Source: Loripinus fragilis
Lineage: Eukaryota > Mollusca > Bivalvia > Lucinida > Lucinidae
DNA length: 64,000 nucleotides
Assembly: GCA_964019695.1 (NCBI GenBank)
Contig: OZ026531.1
Location: 4,597,701 to 4,661,700 of the forward strand
Direction: 5' to 3'
How positions within the stretch are numbered: the stretch's first letter is position 1; each line of letters begins with the position of its first letter. Positions 32,425-45,654 of the stretch are shown here, one piece after another. Both the position numbers and the translations under genes were made by a program. The notes under the pieces were generated by a model, which was given only the letters and a program-made list of their open reading frames with translations, was not told the origin of the DNA and searched no databases.

Positions 32425-33755
32425 CTTCAGTCGATGGTACACCATCGCAAATACCCGCTTTTCAGCTAACCAAAGCATCTGCAAACTTTGAAGTTGCTAC
32501 GTCCAACTGTTTACAGGAGGAGATGCATTTACAAGAAAGTCCATTATTTTCCTTTTGACCTTGACCTTAGATCAAGGAAAAACAGGAAACGTTGCCTAGT
32601 ATCCTCTACAACATATGACCCATGCACCTGCAAAAATAACAGCTGCTATGTCCAACGGTTAAGGAGGAAATACATTTACAAGAAATATTTGATTTGACCT
32701 TGGCCCAAGGTCAAGGTCACATAAAGCATTGCCCTCTACATCATGTGACCTATGTACCTGCAAAGTTTGCTACGGCCAATGGTTTAAGGAGAAGATGCTT
32801 TACAAAAAAACACATTATTTGACATTGGCCTTGGGGTCAAGGTCACACAAAATGTTTCCCAGTACCCTCGACATCATGTGACATTAGTGCACCAGCAAAG
32901 TTTAATATTGCTACATCCAAAGGTTAAGGAGAAGATGCATTTACAAAAAAATACATTATACAAAATACGAAATGTTTCCCAGTGCCCTCCACATCCTGTG
33001 ACCTTTGCACCTACAGAGTTTGAAGTTACTACGTCAAAAGCTTTAGGAGGAGAAGCATTTACAAGAAAATTCAATATTTGACCGTGACTTTGGGGTCAAG
33101 GTCACACAAAATCTTGCCCAGTACCATCTACATCATGTGACCTATCCAGCTACAAAGTTTGAAGTTGCTACGTCTAACCGTTTAGGAGGAGATACATTTA
33201 CAAGAAAATACAGTATTTGATCTTTGACTTTTACCTTGGGGTCAAGGTCACATGAAATAAAGCTCAGTACCCTATACATCATGTACCTATTCAGCGACAA
33301 AGTTTGAAGTTGCTACGTCAAAAGGTTTCTGAGGAGATGCATTTACAAGAAAATTCAATATTTAACCTTTGACCTTGACCCTGGAGTCAAGGTCACCCAA
33401 AATGTTTCCAGTACCCTCTACATCATGTGACCTATTCAGCTACAAAGTTTGAAGTTGCTAAGTCTAACCGTTTAGGAGGAGAAACATTTACAAGAAAATA
33501 CATTCTTTGACCTTGATCTTGGGGTCAAGGTCACACGAAATGATGCCCAGTACCCTCTACATCATGTGACCTATTCACCTACAAAGTTTGAAGTTGCTTC
33601 CTCAAACGGTTTAGGAGGAGATACATTTACAAGAAACGTGACGGACGGACGGACGCACGGACGGCCAGACGGACTGACGGACGACGGACCGACTTTGACA
33701 CGAAAATAAATACATGTATACCATTTTTTTCTAAAGAAAAAAGTGGGTATAATAA
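32425..33755 (-). mobile_element. HINE-like element P4, relative of P2
   Basis: Inverted layout of P2: palindrome GATGGTACACCATC (32434), then about nine core units with AAGTTTGAAGTTGCTACGTC, GTTTAGGAGGAGATACATTT and CCTTGGGGTCAAGGTCAC. A GACGGACGGACGGACGCACG block follows, then a terminal hairpin ACCATTTTTTTCTAAAGAAAAAAGTGGGT. Same part order as 13719-14905, so the two copies together define the element ends. It inserted into element I. Confidence 0.75.
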
Positions 33756-34249
33756 TGAACCCTGTACAGTTTGCATACGTTTTATAACTGTACTCTTTGC
33801 GCCATTGCGACAGTATTATAAAATATCACACTTATCTAATAGCAATTTACCTTTTTGGTATGTTGTCAGATCATTCTTAAAAGTATGAGTATACATGTAA
33901 GCTTATCTGCATTTTCACTGCATATTTGTATAGGTGGACAAAATAATCCATATAACAAATACCCGTAAAAATATTGAAGATATTGCAGTTTCGGTGGAAT
34001 TACAATGCCTCTTTAAAGTTAAGGAAGACTTAACTTAAGTACTGATATTTCAACATGCTAAATAAATTGCCTGGACAGATGCAGTACTTGTGGTCAAAGA
34101 TATCATTGTGATCTACAGAAAAATGAAACTATTTTGATTTTAATCAGTTTAAAACGTTATTTTTCGCATCCTGAAAAATTTAACTTTAAGGAGGCAGTGT
34201 TATTCAAGGCCTAGGTACTCATATTCCGGTAACAGCAGCCCAAGCCCCA
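33756..34249. other. Unassigned spacer inside element I
   Basis: AT-rich, stops in all frames, no repeat seen elsewhere in the window. Confidence 0.4.
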
Positions 34250-36977
<2,728 letters not shown>

Positions 36978-36989
36978 TGAGAGATACTA

Positions 36990-37120
36990 AGAGAGACTGC
37001 TGAATGCTTTGCTTATTGTATTCTGACTTTTCAGCGTATTCCTTATTTGTCTGTGTTCCAGTGTCTCTGTCTCTTGGAGACATGTGTATGTCTGGGATTG
37101 TGGCATTTCCTGGTCATTTA
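36990..37120 (-). repeat. Fragment of a dispersed repeat shared with 59996-60330
   Basis: On the minus strand, ATGACCAGGAAATGCCACAA resembles ATGACCAGGAAATACCACAA at 60015 (plus); both are followed by AC-rich sequence, then a pyrimidine-rich CTCTCTCT run. Probably the 3' part of a mollusc retroelement. Weak evidence. Confidence 0.45.
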
Positions 37121-37224
37121 CACTTGTTTTAACCAAAAGGCTAAATAGATATGGTAGGCCAAAACAAACCAATGCACAAAAACACCCATTCAATGTTGAA
37201 TAAAAACTCTATCAATTGGTTTAT

Positions 37225-37494
37225 TTAAGCTTGTTTCTCCTTTGATATGTTCCCCGCAAATCGAACCACTTTTTTTTTAAAGTGTTTGAGTGTTACACTT
37301 TTGTTTCCGTATGCCAGAGCTTGTTTAATGAGCATAATCAACTTGCCCTTCTCCGAAATCGATGTTAACATGCACATGCCTTCCCTCCGACAGCTACCCA
37401 ACATACCTCCAAACGGAAAGCTACCTATAAACATGATACCACCGTCATAAAATTGCAAATAAATAAGTGTTTTACAAGTATTTTTGCATTGCAT
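37225..37494 (-). CDS. Unassigned 89-codon open frame in element I
   Basis: ATG at 37494, stop TAA at 37225. The first third overlaps subterminal sequence shared with the short copy of element I (near 28070-28115); the rest is specific to the long copy. The protein is basic, with GMCMLTSISEKGKLIMLIK and VTLKHFKKKVVRFAG in its second half, a composition less like random AT-rich DNA than its neighbours. I recognise no domain. It could be the start of an element-encoded gene, a captured exon, or chance. No promoter or splice evidence. Confidence 0.2.
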   Translation of the reverse strand: MQCKNTCKTLIYLQFYDGGIMFIGSFPFGGMLGSCRREGMCMLTSISEKGKLIMLIKQALAYGNKSVTLKHFKKKVVRFAGNISKEKQA

Positions 37495-37853
37495 TTGACT
37501 AAGTCATTCCAAAGAGAGGTTATACATTCCAGCGGTGGCTATGAATCAAGTAAAAATAAAATAATAGATTTTAATATTAACTGATGAATTCGAAATATTT
37601 GTCGAAATTACTGCATTTCCGAATTCAAATGGGATTTAAACTCGAACAGATTAAGTTTCAAAACATGTAATGTTTTCAGAGTTATCATCATTCTGTATAC
37701 TATCGACCTTTATGTTGTTCTTATCCCTCAAAACGAATCTAAATGAATTAAAGTCGTCTCAATGAAGACCATGTCCAACCAAAAAATCTTTTGTTTACCT
37801 CCGGTAGCCAACACCCTCCGAGATCTAAACATGCGGTTCACCTGGGTGAGTTA

Positions 37854-37958
37854 GGCCAGATTTTTAAATCTGGACAGGACAATCACTTTTAACTGTGTCA
37901 CTCTCAAAAATGCACAGACAGAACCTCAAAACATTTTGAAACTTTATCATTCTACCCA
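37854..37958. mobile_element. Partial element H end
   Basis: GGCCAGATTTTTAAATCTGG at 37854, preceded by TTA, then GGACAGGACAATCACTTTTAAC and CAAAAATGCACAGACAG. The last two are found inverted inside element H (27000-27055). Element I's right boundary is within a few bases, so I probably landed at this end. Confidence 0.45.
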
Positions 37959-37959
37959 A

Positions 37960-38190
37960 TTTTGTGAGGAAAACCTCATGTCTTGATAGGAGGGGACTTT
38001 AACTGTGGCGATATAGAGTGAAGCACCATGCAAGTACCCCATGGGGTACAATAACGTGAAGCACTATGCAAGTACCCCACGGGGTACAGAAACGGCAGAC
38101 TCAACAACAGCTTTTGGATATCATAGGTGAGCACTGAATAACACAACATCACAGAAACGTCTCCGTGCGAAATACACCCCAGATTTGCAC
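37960..38190 (+). pseudogene. Non-LTR retrotransposon endonuclease fragment
   Basis: The frame starting near 37967 reads PHVLIGGDFNCGDIE, then a stop where W is expected, then STMQVP. The motif GGDFN is the conserved aspartate/asparagine signature of the APE-type endonuclease (EEP fold) of RTE/CR1/Jockey-like elements. A tandem duplication of about 38 bp (GTGAAGCACYATGCAAGTAC at 38011 and 38049) breaks the frame, and QKRQTQQQLLDIIGEH follows, also typical. Only about 60 codons remain, with several stops, so it is dead. Class is secure, clade is not. Confidence 0.7.
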
Positions 38191-38199
38191 CTAACATAT

Positions 38200-38716
38200 A
38201 GTAAAATGAGGGGTTTGGTTGGGTTGAAATAGCTAAAAGATAGTGCGTCTAAAAATGAGCTATATTTCCTATAAAAAATGAACTACAGCACCCAAAATAT
38301 TAAATATATATAGAAACTAGTTAACTTTTTAATTTATTTGATTTTTAATAAAATCAAAACATTAAATTGATATAAAAGATATCATCGCACTTTCATAAAT
38401 ATTACTACGCTGACTCGGCGATATCCGGAAGCAGACGTGTAGTACGATCGTTTTTTAGCTACACCATGGTAAAAGATCATATTGAGTTTCCAACCAGTAT
38501 AGAGCGCAAACTGGTCTGATCAGGTGGGATACTTCCAAATTCAATTTGAAATATTTTCATGGATACCAACAGTATAGCTGCAAACCATTTTGTGCAAATG
38601 TGTAGGCTGATCTGTACCATTGCTGTCCTCATATAATCAATCTCAGTTTTCTCATGGGACGATTCGCCGTTCATCGCAACGTTAGCGCGCAACAGAAAAG
38701 GAGCACTGTCACTTAT
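38200..38716. other. Unassigned spacer
   Basis: AT-rich with a loose inverted motif (CAAACTGGTCTGATCAGG; AGGCTGATCTGTACC) at 38500-38620 similar to the core of elements D/E, but no clear termini. No gene. Confidence 0.4.
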
Positions 38717-38719
38717 TTA

Positions 38720-41560
38720 CCCCTGCGAAATGGTCTAGAACCATTCTAGAAAAGTTTTAGAATTTTCTAGAACTATGTTCTAGAACTGTTCTAGATATGT
38801 TCTAGAGCGTTTATGGGTCAGATGTAGAACGTTAAATGGGACAATTTTTTGTTCTACAAATGTTCTAGCCAAGGTCAAAATATTTGTTCTAGAAAAGTTC
38901 CAGAAAATTCTAAAAGTTTTTCCTAGAACAGTTATAGAACAAATCAAGTTTGTTCTAGAACAGTTCCAGAACAAATCTTTAGAACTTTTATGGAACAATT
39001 GTAGAACACCCCTCATAAAATGTCCCATTTAACATTCTATAAATGTCTCAGTATAGTTCTAGAACATCTGTGAGATGGTTCCAGAACTATTCTAGAAATG
39101 TTCTAATAGTTTGTTCTAGAACTGTTCTAGAATTTAACTTGGTTTGTTCTAGAACTGATCTAGAACAAACCTTTAGAATTTTTCTGGAACCATTGTAGAA
39201 CACCCCTGAAAAATGTCCCATTTAACGTTCTATAAATGTCTCTGAATAGTTCTAGAACATCTGTAGAATGGTTCCAGAAATGTTCTAATGATTTGTTCTA
39301 GACTGTTCTAGAATTAAACTTGGATTGTTCTAGAACTGATCTAGAACAAACCTTTAGAATTTTTCTGGAACAATTGTAGAACACCCCTAAAAATATCTCA
39401 TTTAAGGTTCTATAAATGTCTGAATCATTCTTGAACATTTTTAGAATGGTTCCAGAACAATTCCAGAAATGTTCTAATAGTTTGTTCTAGAACTTTCTAG
39501 AATAACCTTGGTTCTTCTAGAACTGATCCAGAACAATCTTTAGAAATTTTCTGGAAAAACTGTAGAACAACTCTTCAAAAATCATGTCATAAAAACATTC
39601 TATTAATGCCCCTGAATTATTTTAGAGCATTTTAGAATAGTTTAAGAACAATTTCAGGGATGTTCTAGGGGTTTGTTCTGCAAATGTTCTAATACAACTG
39701 AACTTTTCTAAAACAGTTGTAGACCACCTCCCCAAAAATGTCCCATATAGGGTTTGGAAGTAAGATTCCATAGAATGCTACCTTTATATATCTGGAAAAC
39801 TGTTGACTTTGGTTTAAAACCCCAATTAATCCCAAAATGCAGGTGAGACAATAAATAAATAAACATCAACTGGAGGAGAATTATCATAGGGGCCCTAAGT
39901 TGGCCTAAATGTTGTTAGTTATTGCCACCCTGTTACCCTATCCATTTCATAACATTGACATGCATTTGGCCTTGGAAAAACAGCAACTACAGCAACAATT
40001 AACATTAAAACTTAAGAAATTGTGTCTCAAGCCTACTCACTGTCCCAGACTATAATACTGTCAAATTTGCTATCTAGAAACTGCCACACAAGTGCTTTTT
40101 GGGGAGCCTTCATAATCCCTCCAATCAATCTGGCAGCCATGTTTTCCCAACATCCATCTGGTTAAATTAATGATAATGACATGCTTGTTCTAGAACTGTT
40201 CTAAAAATGTTCTAGAACATTTTTTAACTTTTGTAGAACTTGCTGGTTCAGTAAATATTTCTCCCGATTTATCAGTGAATTGAAAAATAAATAACATTCA
40301 TTGTAAAACTGTAACATTGTTTTTTTTTTGGAAAACTTATTGGATGTTAACTGCTCAATCTCTGTTTATAGTAATTACGCCATGATCATCTTCTCATTGT
40401 GGTAACATGCCACCCTGTATTACCCCACCCATATCAAAACATTGTCTTACATTTGCTAAAAAGACTTACAAACAACAACCCCACCATTATTCAACATTAA
40501 AAACCTTAGAGAAACTGTTTCTCAGGTCTACTCACTGTCTCAGGCAATACTTCTATCATGTTTGCCATCTAGAAAGTCCCAAACAAATGATTTTGAAGAG
40601 CCTCCACATTTTCCCTCCAATTCTGGCGGCCATGTTTTTCCCATCATCCATTTGGTTATAACATGTTTCCTCTTTAAATGTTCTAAAAATGTTCTAGAAC
40701 TTTTTAGAACATTTCTAGAACCTGCTGGTTCTTTAAAAGACCTAAATAAGTTCTAGAACTTAATTTGAATTTTCTTTTACTTATTTTGCCCTTTTTTTCT
40801 TTCTTTCTCTATATACTGCCAGACCCTCGCCTGCGAGTATTATCGGCAAGTGTACTTTGTACACTCCAGGTTGCAGGATGAAAGCCTACAAGTAATTAAC
40901 CATATCTAAATTACCGTAGGGTTCTTTAACCTGCACAAGGGGTGACCTTCCCTGCAAAGGGGACATCCAGTTAACGCCCCGATCCAAAGGACCATGCACT
41001 TATCTAGTGTCATCCCTGCAAATGACACCAGAGAAAGCGTGTTCGGACACAGAAAGTTTCCTCACCACAAGCAGGGATTGAACCTGGGACCTCTAGCACC
41101 AGAGGCAAGTGCCCAACCACTGAGCTACCTGATGCTTTGTGCACTTGAAAAGTTCCAAAAATGTTCTAGAATTTATTAGTATATTTGTAGAATTAACTAG
41201 TTCTAAAAAGTAAGACAAATGTTCTAGAACTTAATATGAATCATTTTTTAAAGTTTCTGTCAACTTATTTTGTTCTTGAAAAGTTTTAAAAATGTTCTAG
41301 AATATTATTAGAACATTTGTAGAACTTACTGGTTCTTGATTTGTTCTAAAAATGTTCTAGAATATTTCAAGAACACTTATAGAATGGAAATCAGTTCGAG
41401 AATGTGTTTAATTTGTTCTATAACAATGTTCTAGAACAGTTGTAGAACGAGAGTTCTAGAACAAACATATTTACCTGTTTAGAACAGTTCTAGAACAGTT
41501 CTGAATGTTCTAGAACAGTTCTAGAACACCTCCAATTTGTAGAACAAAATTTCGCAGGGG
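38720..41560. mobile_element. TIR element M, 2.84 kb of TTCTAGAAC words
   Basis: Inverted ends CCCCTGCGAAAT (left, preceded by TTA) and ATTTCGCAGGGG (right, followed by TAA). The interior is an array of TGTTCTAGAACTGTTCTAG words, arranged in higher-order units of about 180-195 bp at 38990-39600 marked by GTAGAACACCCCT and TGTCCCATTTAACG. A separate segment of about 280 bp is duplicated 480 bp apart (39920 and 40400; CCATGTTTTTCCCA words). A SINE interrupts it at about 40785-41133. No coding frame. Confidence 0.8.
40785..41133 (-). mobile_element. 330-bp tRNA-headed SINE, family 2, copy 1
   Basis: Minus strand: head AGGTAGCTCAGTGGTTGGGC (A box), CTTGCCTCTGGTGCTAGAGG, B box CAGGTTCAATCCC. Next CGTGTTCGG, TGACACTAGATAAGTGCATG, GTTAACTGGATGTCCCC, CTGCCTGGAGTGTACAAAGT-like body words, and a tail of (GAAA)n. 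It is inserted in element M; the uninterrupted equivalent CTTATTTTGTTCTTGAAAAG is at about 41271-41290. Confidence 0.85.
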
Positions 41561-42134
41561 TAAGTACTAATGAATTAATATAGTTCAAAATCTGTCCGAA
41601 AATGCCTGTTGAGTCGGTGGCTGAGAGGTCTGAGTCGTCACTGTTTGCCAAAGTAGATATTTACTGGTATCCAGAATGAAAAGGATTAATATTTTCTCGA
41701 CGTCATAGCATTGCGGTACACAAGTAGGAATGTGCTTTTCATTTGGTACGGCTTTTGGAAACAGTAAGTCTGCAATACCCTGAGCAATAAAATGACATCT
41801 GGTTAATACCTCAGTACTGACCTTATAATCGTGTAACGCCTCTTAGAATAAACATCGCCGAAACTGAGTATAGATCTGTGTCTACATGTTATTACCCCTT
41901 TAGGCACTAACAGATTATTCCTTCTGGCTTGATACTTTAAACTTGGGATGGTCTATTGTGTCACGGTTATGAATTTGCGAATTTAATTTTCATTTCTATA
42001 TCTGAAAATCGTTTTGTCTACTAGTAGGCAAACAGTGAAGACCCTGATCAAATCTAGGTCTTTACTGTTAGCCAAAGTACACGATAAGGAGTTATAGGTA
42101 TAAAAGGGTTGAAGCCCAAAATCTTCGCAAACAA

Positions 42135-42335
42135 TGCAGACCAATAACAATGTGGTATGTGTGACCAGCAAAGGCTCAGAGACCTGCCTGCGCATACGCG
42201 CAGTCTGATCAGAGACTTTGCTAGAAGCTTTAATACTAGAGTGTTTAAGTTACTGACCGAACATCATTTGGAGCGTTAAGCTAAAAGCTCGTAACTGCAT
42301 TAATGCCACAATGATGGCCGCTCAAATGAGCTACT
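42135..42335. mobile_element. Foldback element E, copy 3 (degenerate)
   Basis: Contains AACAATGTGGTATGTGTGACC, GCGCAGTCTGATCAGAGAC, TACTGACCGAACATCATTTGG and AATGCCACAATGATGG; the termini are eroded. Confidence 0.65.
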
Positions 42336-42465
42336 GCTCGAGGCAGGATCAACATAATTTGCTGTAAAAAAAGAAAAAAAAACATGCAGCAAACGAAATA
42401 ACTAGCAATCCCGTATGGCTATCTGGGGTAATAAAACTTCATTGCATTTTCTTCAAACAGCAAAG

Positions 42466-42640
42466 GGGGCACAGTGGCTCAGTGGTACAGTGCTTGACTT
42501 GAGACTGAGGAGTTGCGGGTCCAAGCTTGCATAGTGTCCTCGAGCAAGACACTTTGATCTTTGCTCAGTACAGGATCAACATAGGATGCCCGTCCCGACA
42601 TAGCCGATTTTTGACTGGAACGTAAAGAATCAAAGCACAC
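42466..42640 (+). mobile_element. SINE family 1
   Basis: GGGGGCACAGTGGCTCAGTGG, GCTTGACTTGAGACTGAGG, body AGTACAGGATCAACATAGGA, 3' GTAAAGAATCAAAGC. No clear duplication. Confidence 0.75.
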
Positions 42641-42679
42641 ACAAATAATCAACCAACAACAACCATGATTAGACTGGTT

Positions 42680-42902
42680 TGAATTTGTTTGTGCTAATTC
42701 TTACATAACAGTCAACATTTTTTACAGTCATGTCGGGACAATTCCCCCGTCATCCCGGCTTGAACCAGTACACAGCAGCGGATAAAGTGTCGGAGTCTTG
42801 CCCAATGACTAGTGAGTCTTGGACCCTTCTATCCCCAGCTAGTGACGTATATAGGTCGCTGCCCCTAGTCTAACGCTCTACCAGCCAAGTCACTTTGCCG
42901 GA
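42680..42902 (-). mobile_element. Diverged SINE family 1-like copy
   Basis: On the minus strand CCGGCAAAGTGACTTGGCTGG begins a degraded head. The body retains GTACTGGTTCAAGCCGGGAT and TCCCGACATGACTGTAAAAA. Placed head-to-tail against the previous SINE. Confidence 0.55.
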
Positions 42903-43690
42903 TGCAATGATTTCAAGGCTGGTTTAAACCTGTTAAAGTTTCCACTAGGCACAACCAGATACTGTCTGTCAGCCGGATGGATTATTTTAAGAAAAGAGTC
43001 AAACGACTTTGATCAGTCACTACTTCACAAAGAACTCTACAGATCAGGCAGGCTCGTTACGGCAAAATTCATGATTCTGTTGTATGCATCAAACAGATCA
43101 GCCTGCACATCGATGCCGTCTAAAGATTACTGCTAGTCAAGTCAGTGAGGGCGTACGGAAATTTAGTCAAAATGGGGTGCTAGTTTGAAGGCAGATATTG
43201 GTACTAACCAGTAAATGCATCATGTGGCATCTGGACCAGGTCTGACCTGCCCGTAAGATGTTCATCGGCGGTATAGAATTATACACAAGGTACTTTATAT
43301 TTGAACAAAGATTTTTAAGCAATGGGTGCTGTCCCTGATTGGTAGTCGACGTACACCGTTTAACCTGGATTTTCGCTACGAACAAAATGTCCTTAAACGG
43401 GAATGTACAAACACATAAACTGGTGAAACGCACACAGTGAAGACACAAATCGACTGTCGCGCGTTGATGCATATGACCTGGTTTTGCACTGTTCAATCAG
43501 GATGGGGTCCGACGAAACTATTTAACATCATTCCCGTAAATTAGCCATTCCTTAATGTAGATATAAGGCTCACCTAGTTTCAAGCAGTTTAGATCCAGAG
43601 TCTGACATTTTACGACCTGGTCTACATCCAAACTGCTTATAAATATTACCAGCAGCCATATCTTGTTATCTTTACATATTTGTTGATACC
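42903..43690. other. Unassigned DNA with one open frame
   Basis: A minus-strand frame of 109 codons (43167-43496) has an ATG but no motif I know. A short foldback at 43585-43635 (AAGCAGTTTAGATCC / ATCCAAACTGCTT) resembles the centre of MITE family A. No gene call. Confidence 0.35.
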
Positions 43691-43924
43691 AGGCCGTGTA
43701 GCGCAGTCGGTAGTCTAGCTCCTAGACCTTGATGTTTTTGTCAATTTTATTTTAATTTTCATTCAGTATAATTTGATTTCATATAGCTAGTCTCATCTCT
43801 CTTTGACATCATGATATCCTCACCTAATCAAAAATTTCGCTATCAAAGAGGAAAGGAAGAGAATAAAGAAATAATTGTTTTTAAATAAAATTATCATTTT
43901 TTTAAAGAGAATTTATCAGACTAG

Positions 43925-44125
43925 TGGCTAGTCTAGCACAGTCGGTAACTACAGATGCGTGTCTGACTGCAGATCAAGGGGTCAGTTAGTTTGATTCCCG
44001 GCCCAGTCCGATACTTTTGTGAAGATTGATAATGAAATAAATTAATTTCTACGGTGAACTGACCATCCCGATATGCTCGTAGCTGCTGACTGGGACGTTA
44101 AACAACAAATCATAAAACTTTTTGT
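43925..44125 (+). mobile_element. SINE family 3
   Basis: Head GTCTAGCACAGTCGGTAAC (A-box-like) and GTTTGATTCCCGGCC (B box), body CTACGGTGAACTGACCATCC, 3' CTGCTGACTGGGACGTTAAA then AACAACAAATCATAAAA. A related partial head, GTGTAGCGCAGTCGGTAGTC, lies at 43695, so a second copy may be truncated there. Confidence 0.65.
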
Positions 44126-44554
44126 TAGGATACAACACGTTTCTTATCTCCCATTTATGCCTAATGAAATGTCCTGAATTGGACCAGTCCACATCCGCTG
44201 TTGGGCGGTATTTGTCATGTCTATTCAAATTTTAATAGAACATTATGTTAAGCAAACTGTGGCGACCCTGATCAGACGGTGAACCATGTTGCGTCTAATC
44301 TGGATCAGCACTGTTTGTCAATTTCCCAAAATAAGGGCGGGTTAACCTGGCCTATCCAGGCCCTCTTACCTCTTGACAAGTAAATTTTGTTTTCTTCCCC
44401 TGGAGTCGTTATAAAAAGCATTTAAACACTTTCTTAACCGATGGAACCTTCCTTCTACTTTGTAAGAGATTCAAGGTTTTCTAAATTACCGAGACCCCCC
44501 CCCACCCCCACCTACTCCTTCCCCAATATAAGTTGGGTGTTCAAAATCATGCGC

Positions 44555-44770
44555 TGCGCGGATCCAGAGGGAGGACAGGGGGTCCGGACCCCCCTGAAAT
44601 TCTCAAAGCTAACGAGCTATTAAATGGCGTTGGCGGGCCGATGTTGGCCTGCTCTTAGTAGTATTTGGATCCTCTCCCCCCCCCCCCCCCCCCCTCACCC
44701 CTAAAAAAATATATTGCCAGTGTTGCAGAGTTGGACCCCATCTGACAAAACTTTCTGGATCCGCGCCTGA
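44555..44770 (-). mobile_element. TIR repeat C, copy 4
   Basis: GCGCGGATCCAGAGGG left and CTTTCTGGATCCGCGCC right; poly-C tract at 44678; AGTATTTGGATCC and GTCTGACAAAA-type words. Reverse orientation to the other copies. Confidence 0.75.
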
Positions 44771-44779
44771 AAAGAATCA

Positions 44780-45650
44780 ATATATCGATAATTCGATGCA
44801 AAACCGGCAGGCGCATTTCTCGAGCGTGTCCAAGTGTGTAGACCAGACGTGTAGGAAAATGTATATAAAGAAATGTGTCTAAATGTTCTCTTAAAAGCTT
44901 TTTTCGCATCAAGGCACCTAATTATAAGGGGTCGAATTTATGCATCAATAAAATACCAAGCTTGCTTTGGGCCAAAATGTGCCGGACTCGTTTACAAATC
45001 GTATTGTTGGTTTTATTTTAGGAGAAACCCGCGCTCAGGGTCGTTCTACACACCTGTGTCGAGAGACGTTGGTCAATAAAGAACTTTTCAGCTGCATTTA
45101 GGCAGCTTAAAGTAGTGAAAGTTTAGCGTAATATCAGACTTATTTTTTCTTTTTAGTTATTTTTTATATAGCCATTGCACATTCGAGCAGTATCAAGTCA
45201 GTTCTCGACATCAACGAGGATAAGAACTCCCCCAAGTAACGAGCCTTCGAATATGAAACGCATTTACAGGAGCTTGCACACTCTGATGAGAGTTTATTAT
45301 TACAAATATGGGGAAATAAAGTAAAAACGTGCACAGACGATGTATTATGTTGCAGCAAACTGCTCTTGGTATTTCAAAAGGTAAATGACTGCTATTGGTT
45401 TAAAAAGCCAATACTTGTTCTGATACACTCGTTATCGGGTATATATGGAAATCTCCGATCAGCAGAAAGTAGTCCTGTAAAAATTAAATTTCACACGGAG
45501 CCGTTTCCAAAATGAGTAGAAAATATCCCCACGCGGCTCCATAAAACCCTTGACCTTCTTTTCACAAATGTTCCAACCCCTGTAAATAGTGTTAAGGGGA
45601 TGCCCCCGATTGGCAAAGCGGATCATGACTTCGTCTACATTGAGGTCAAC
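44780..45650. other. Unassigned DNA
   Basis: No repeat, RNA gene or convincing frame. Open frames at 44873-45079 and 45459-45803 have no recognisable product; the latter overlaps the edge of a HINE-like array. Confidence 0.35.
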
Positions 45651-45654
45651 TAGG

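Noticed and set aside
43167..43496. 109-codon minus-strand frame
   Set aside because: No domain, no splice or promoter context, surrounded by repeats.
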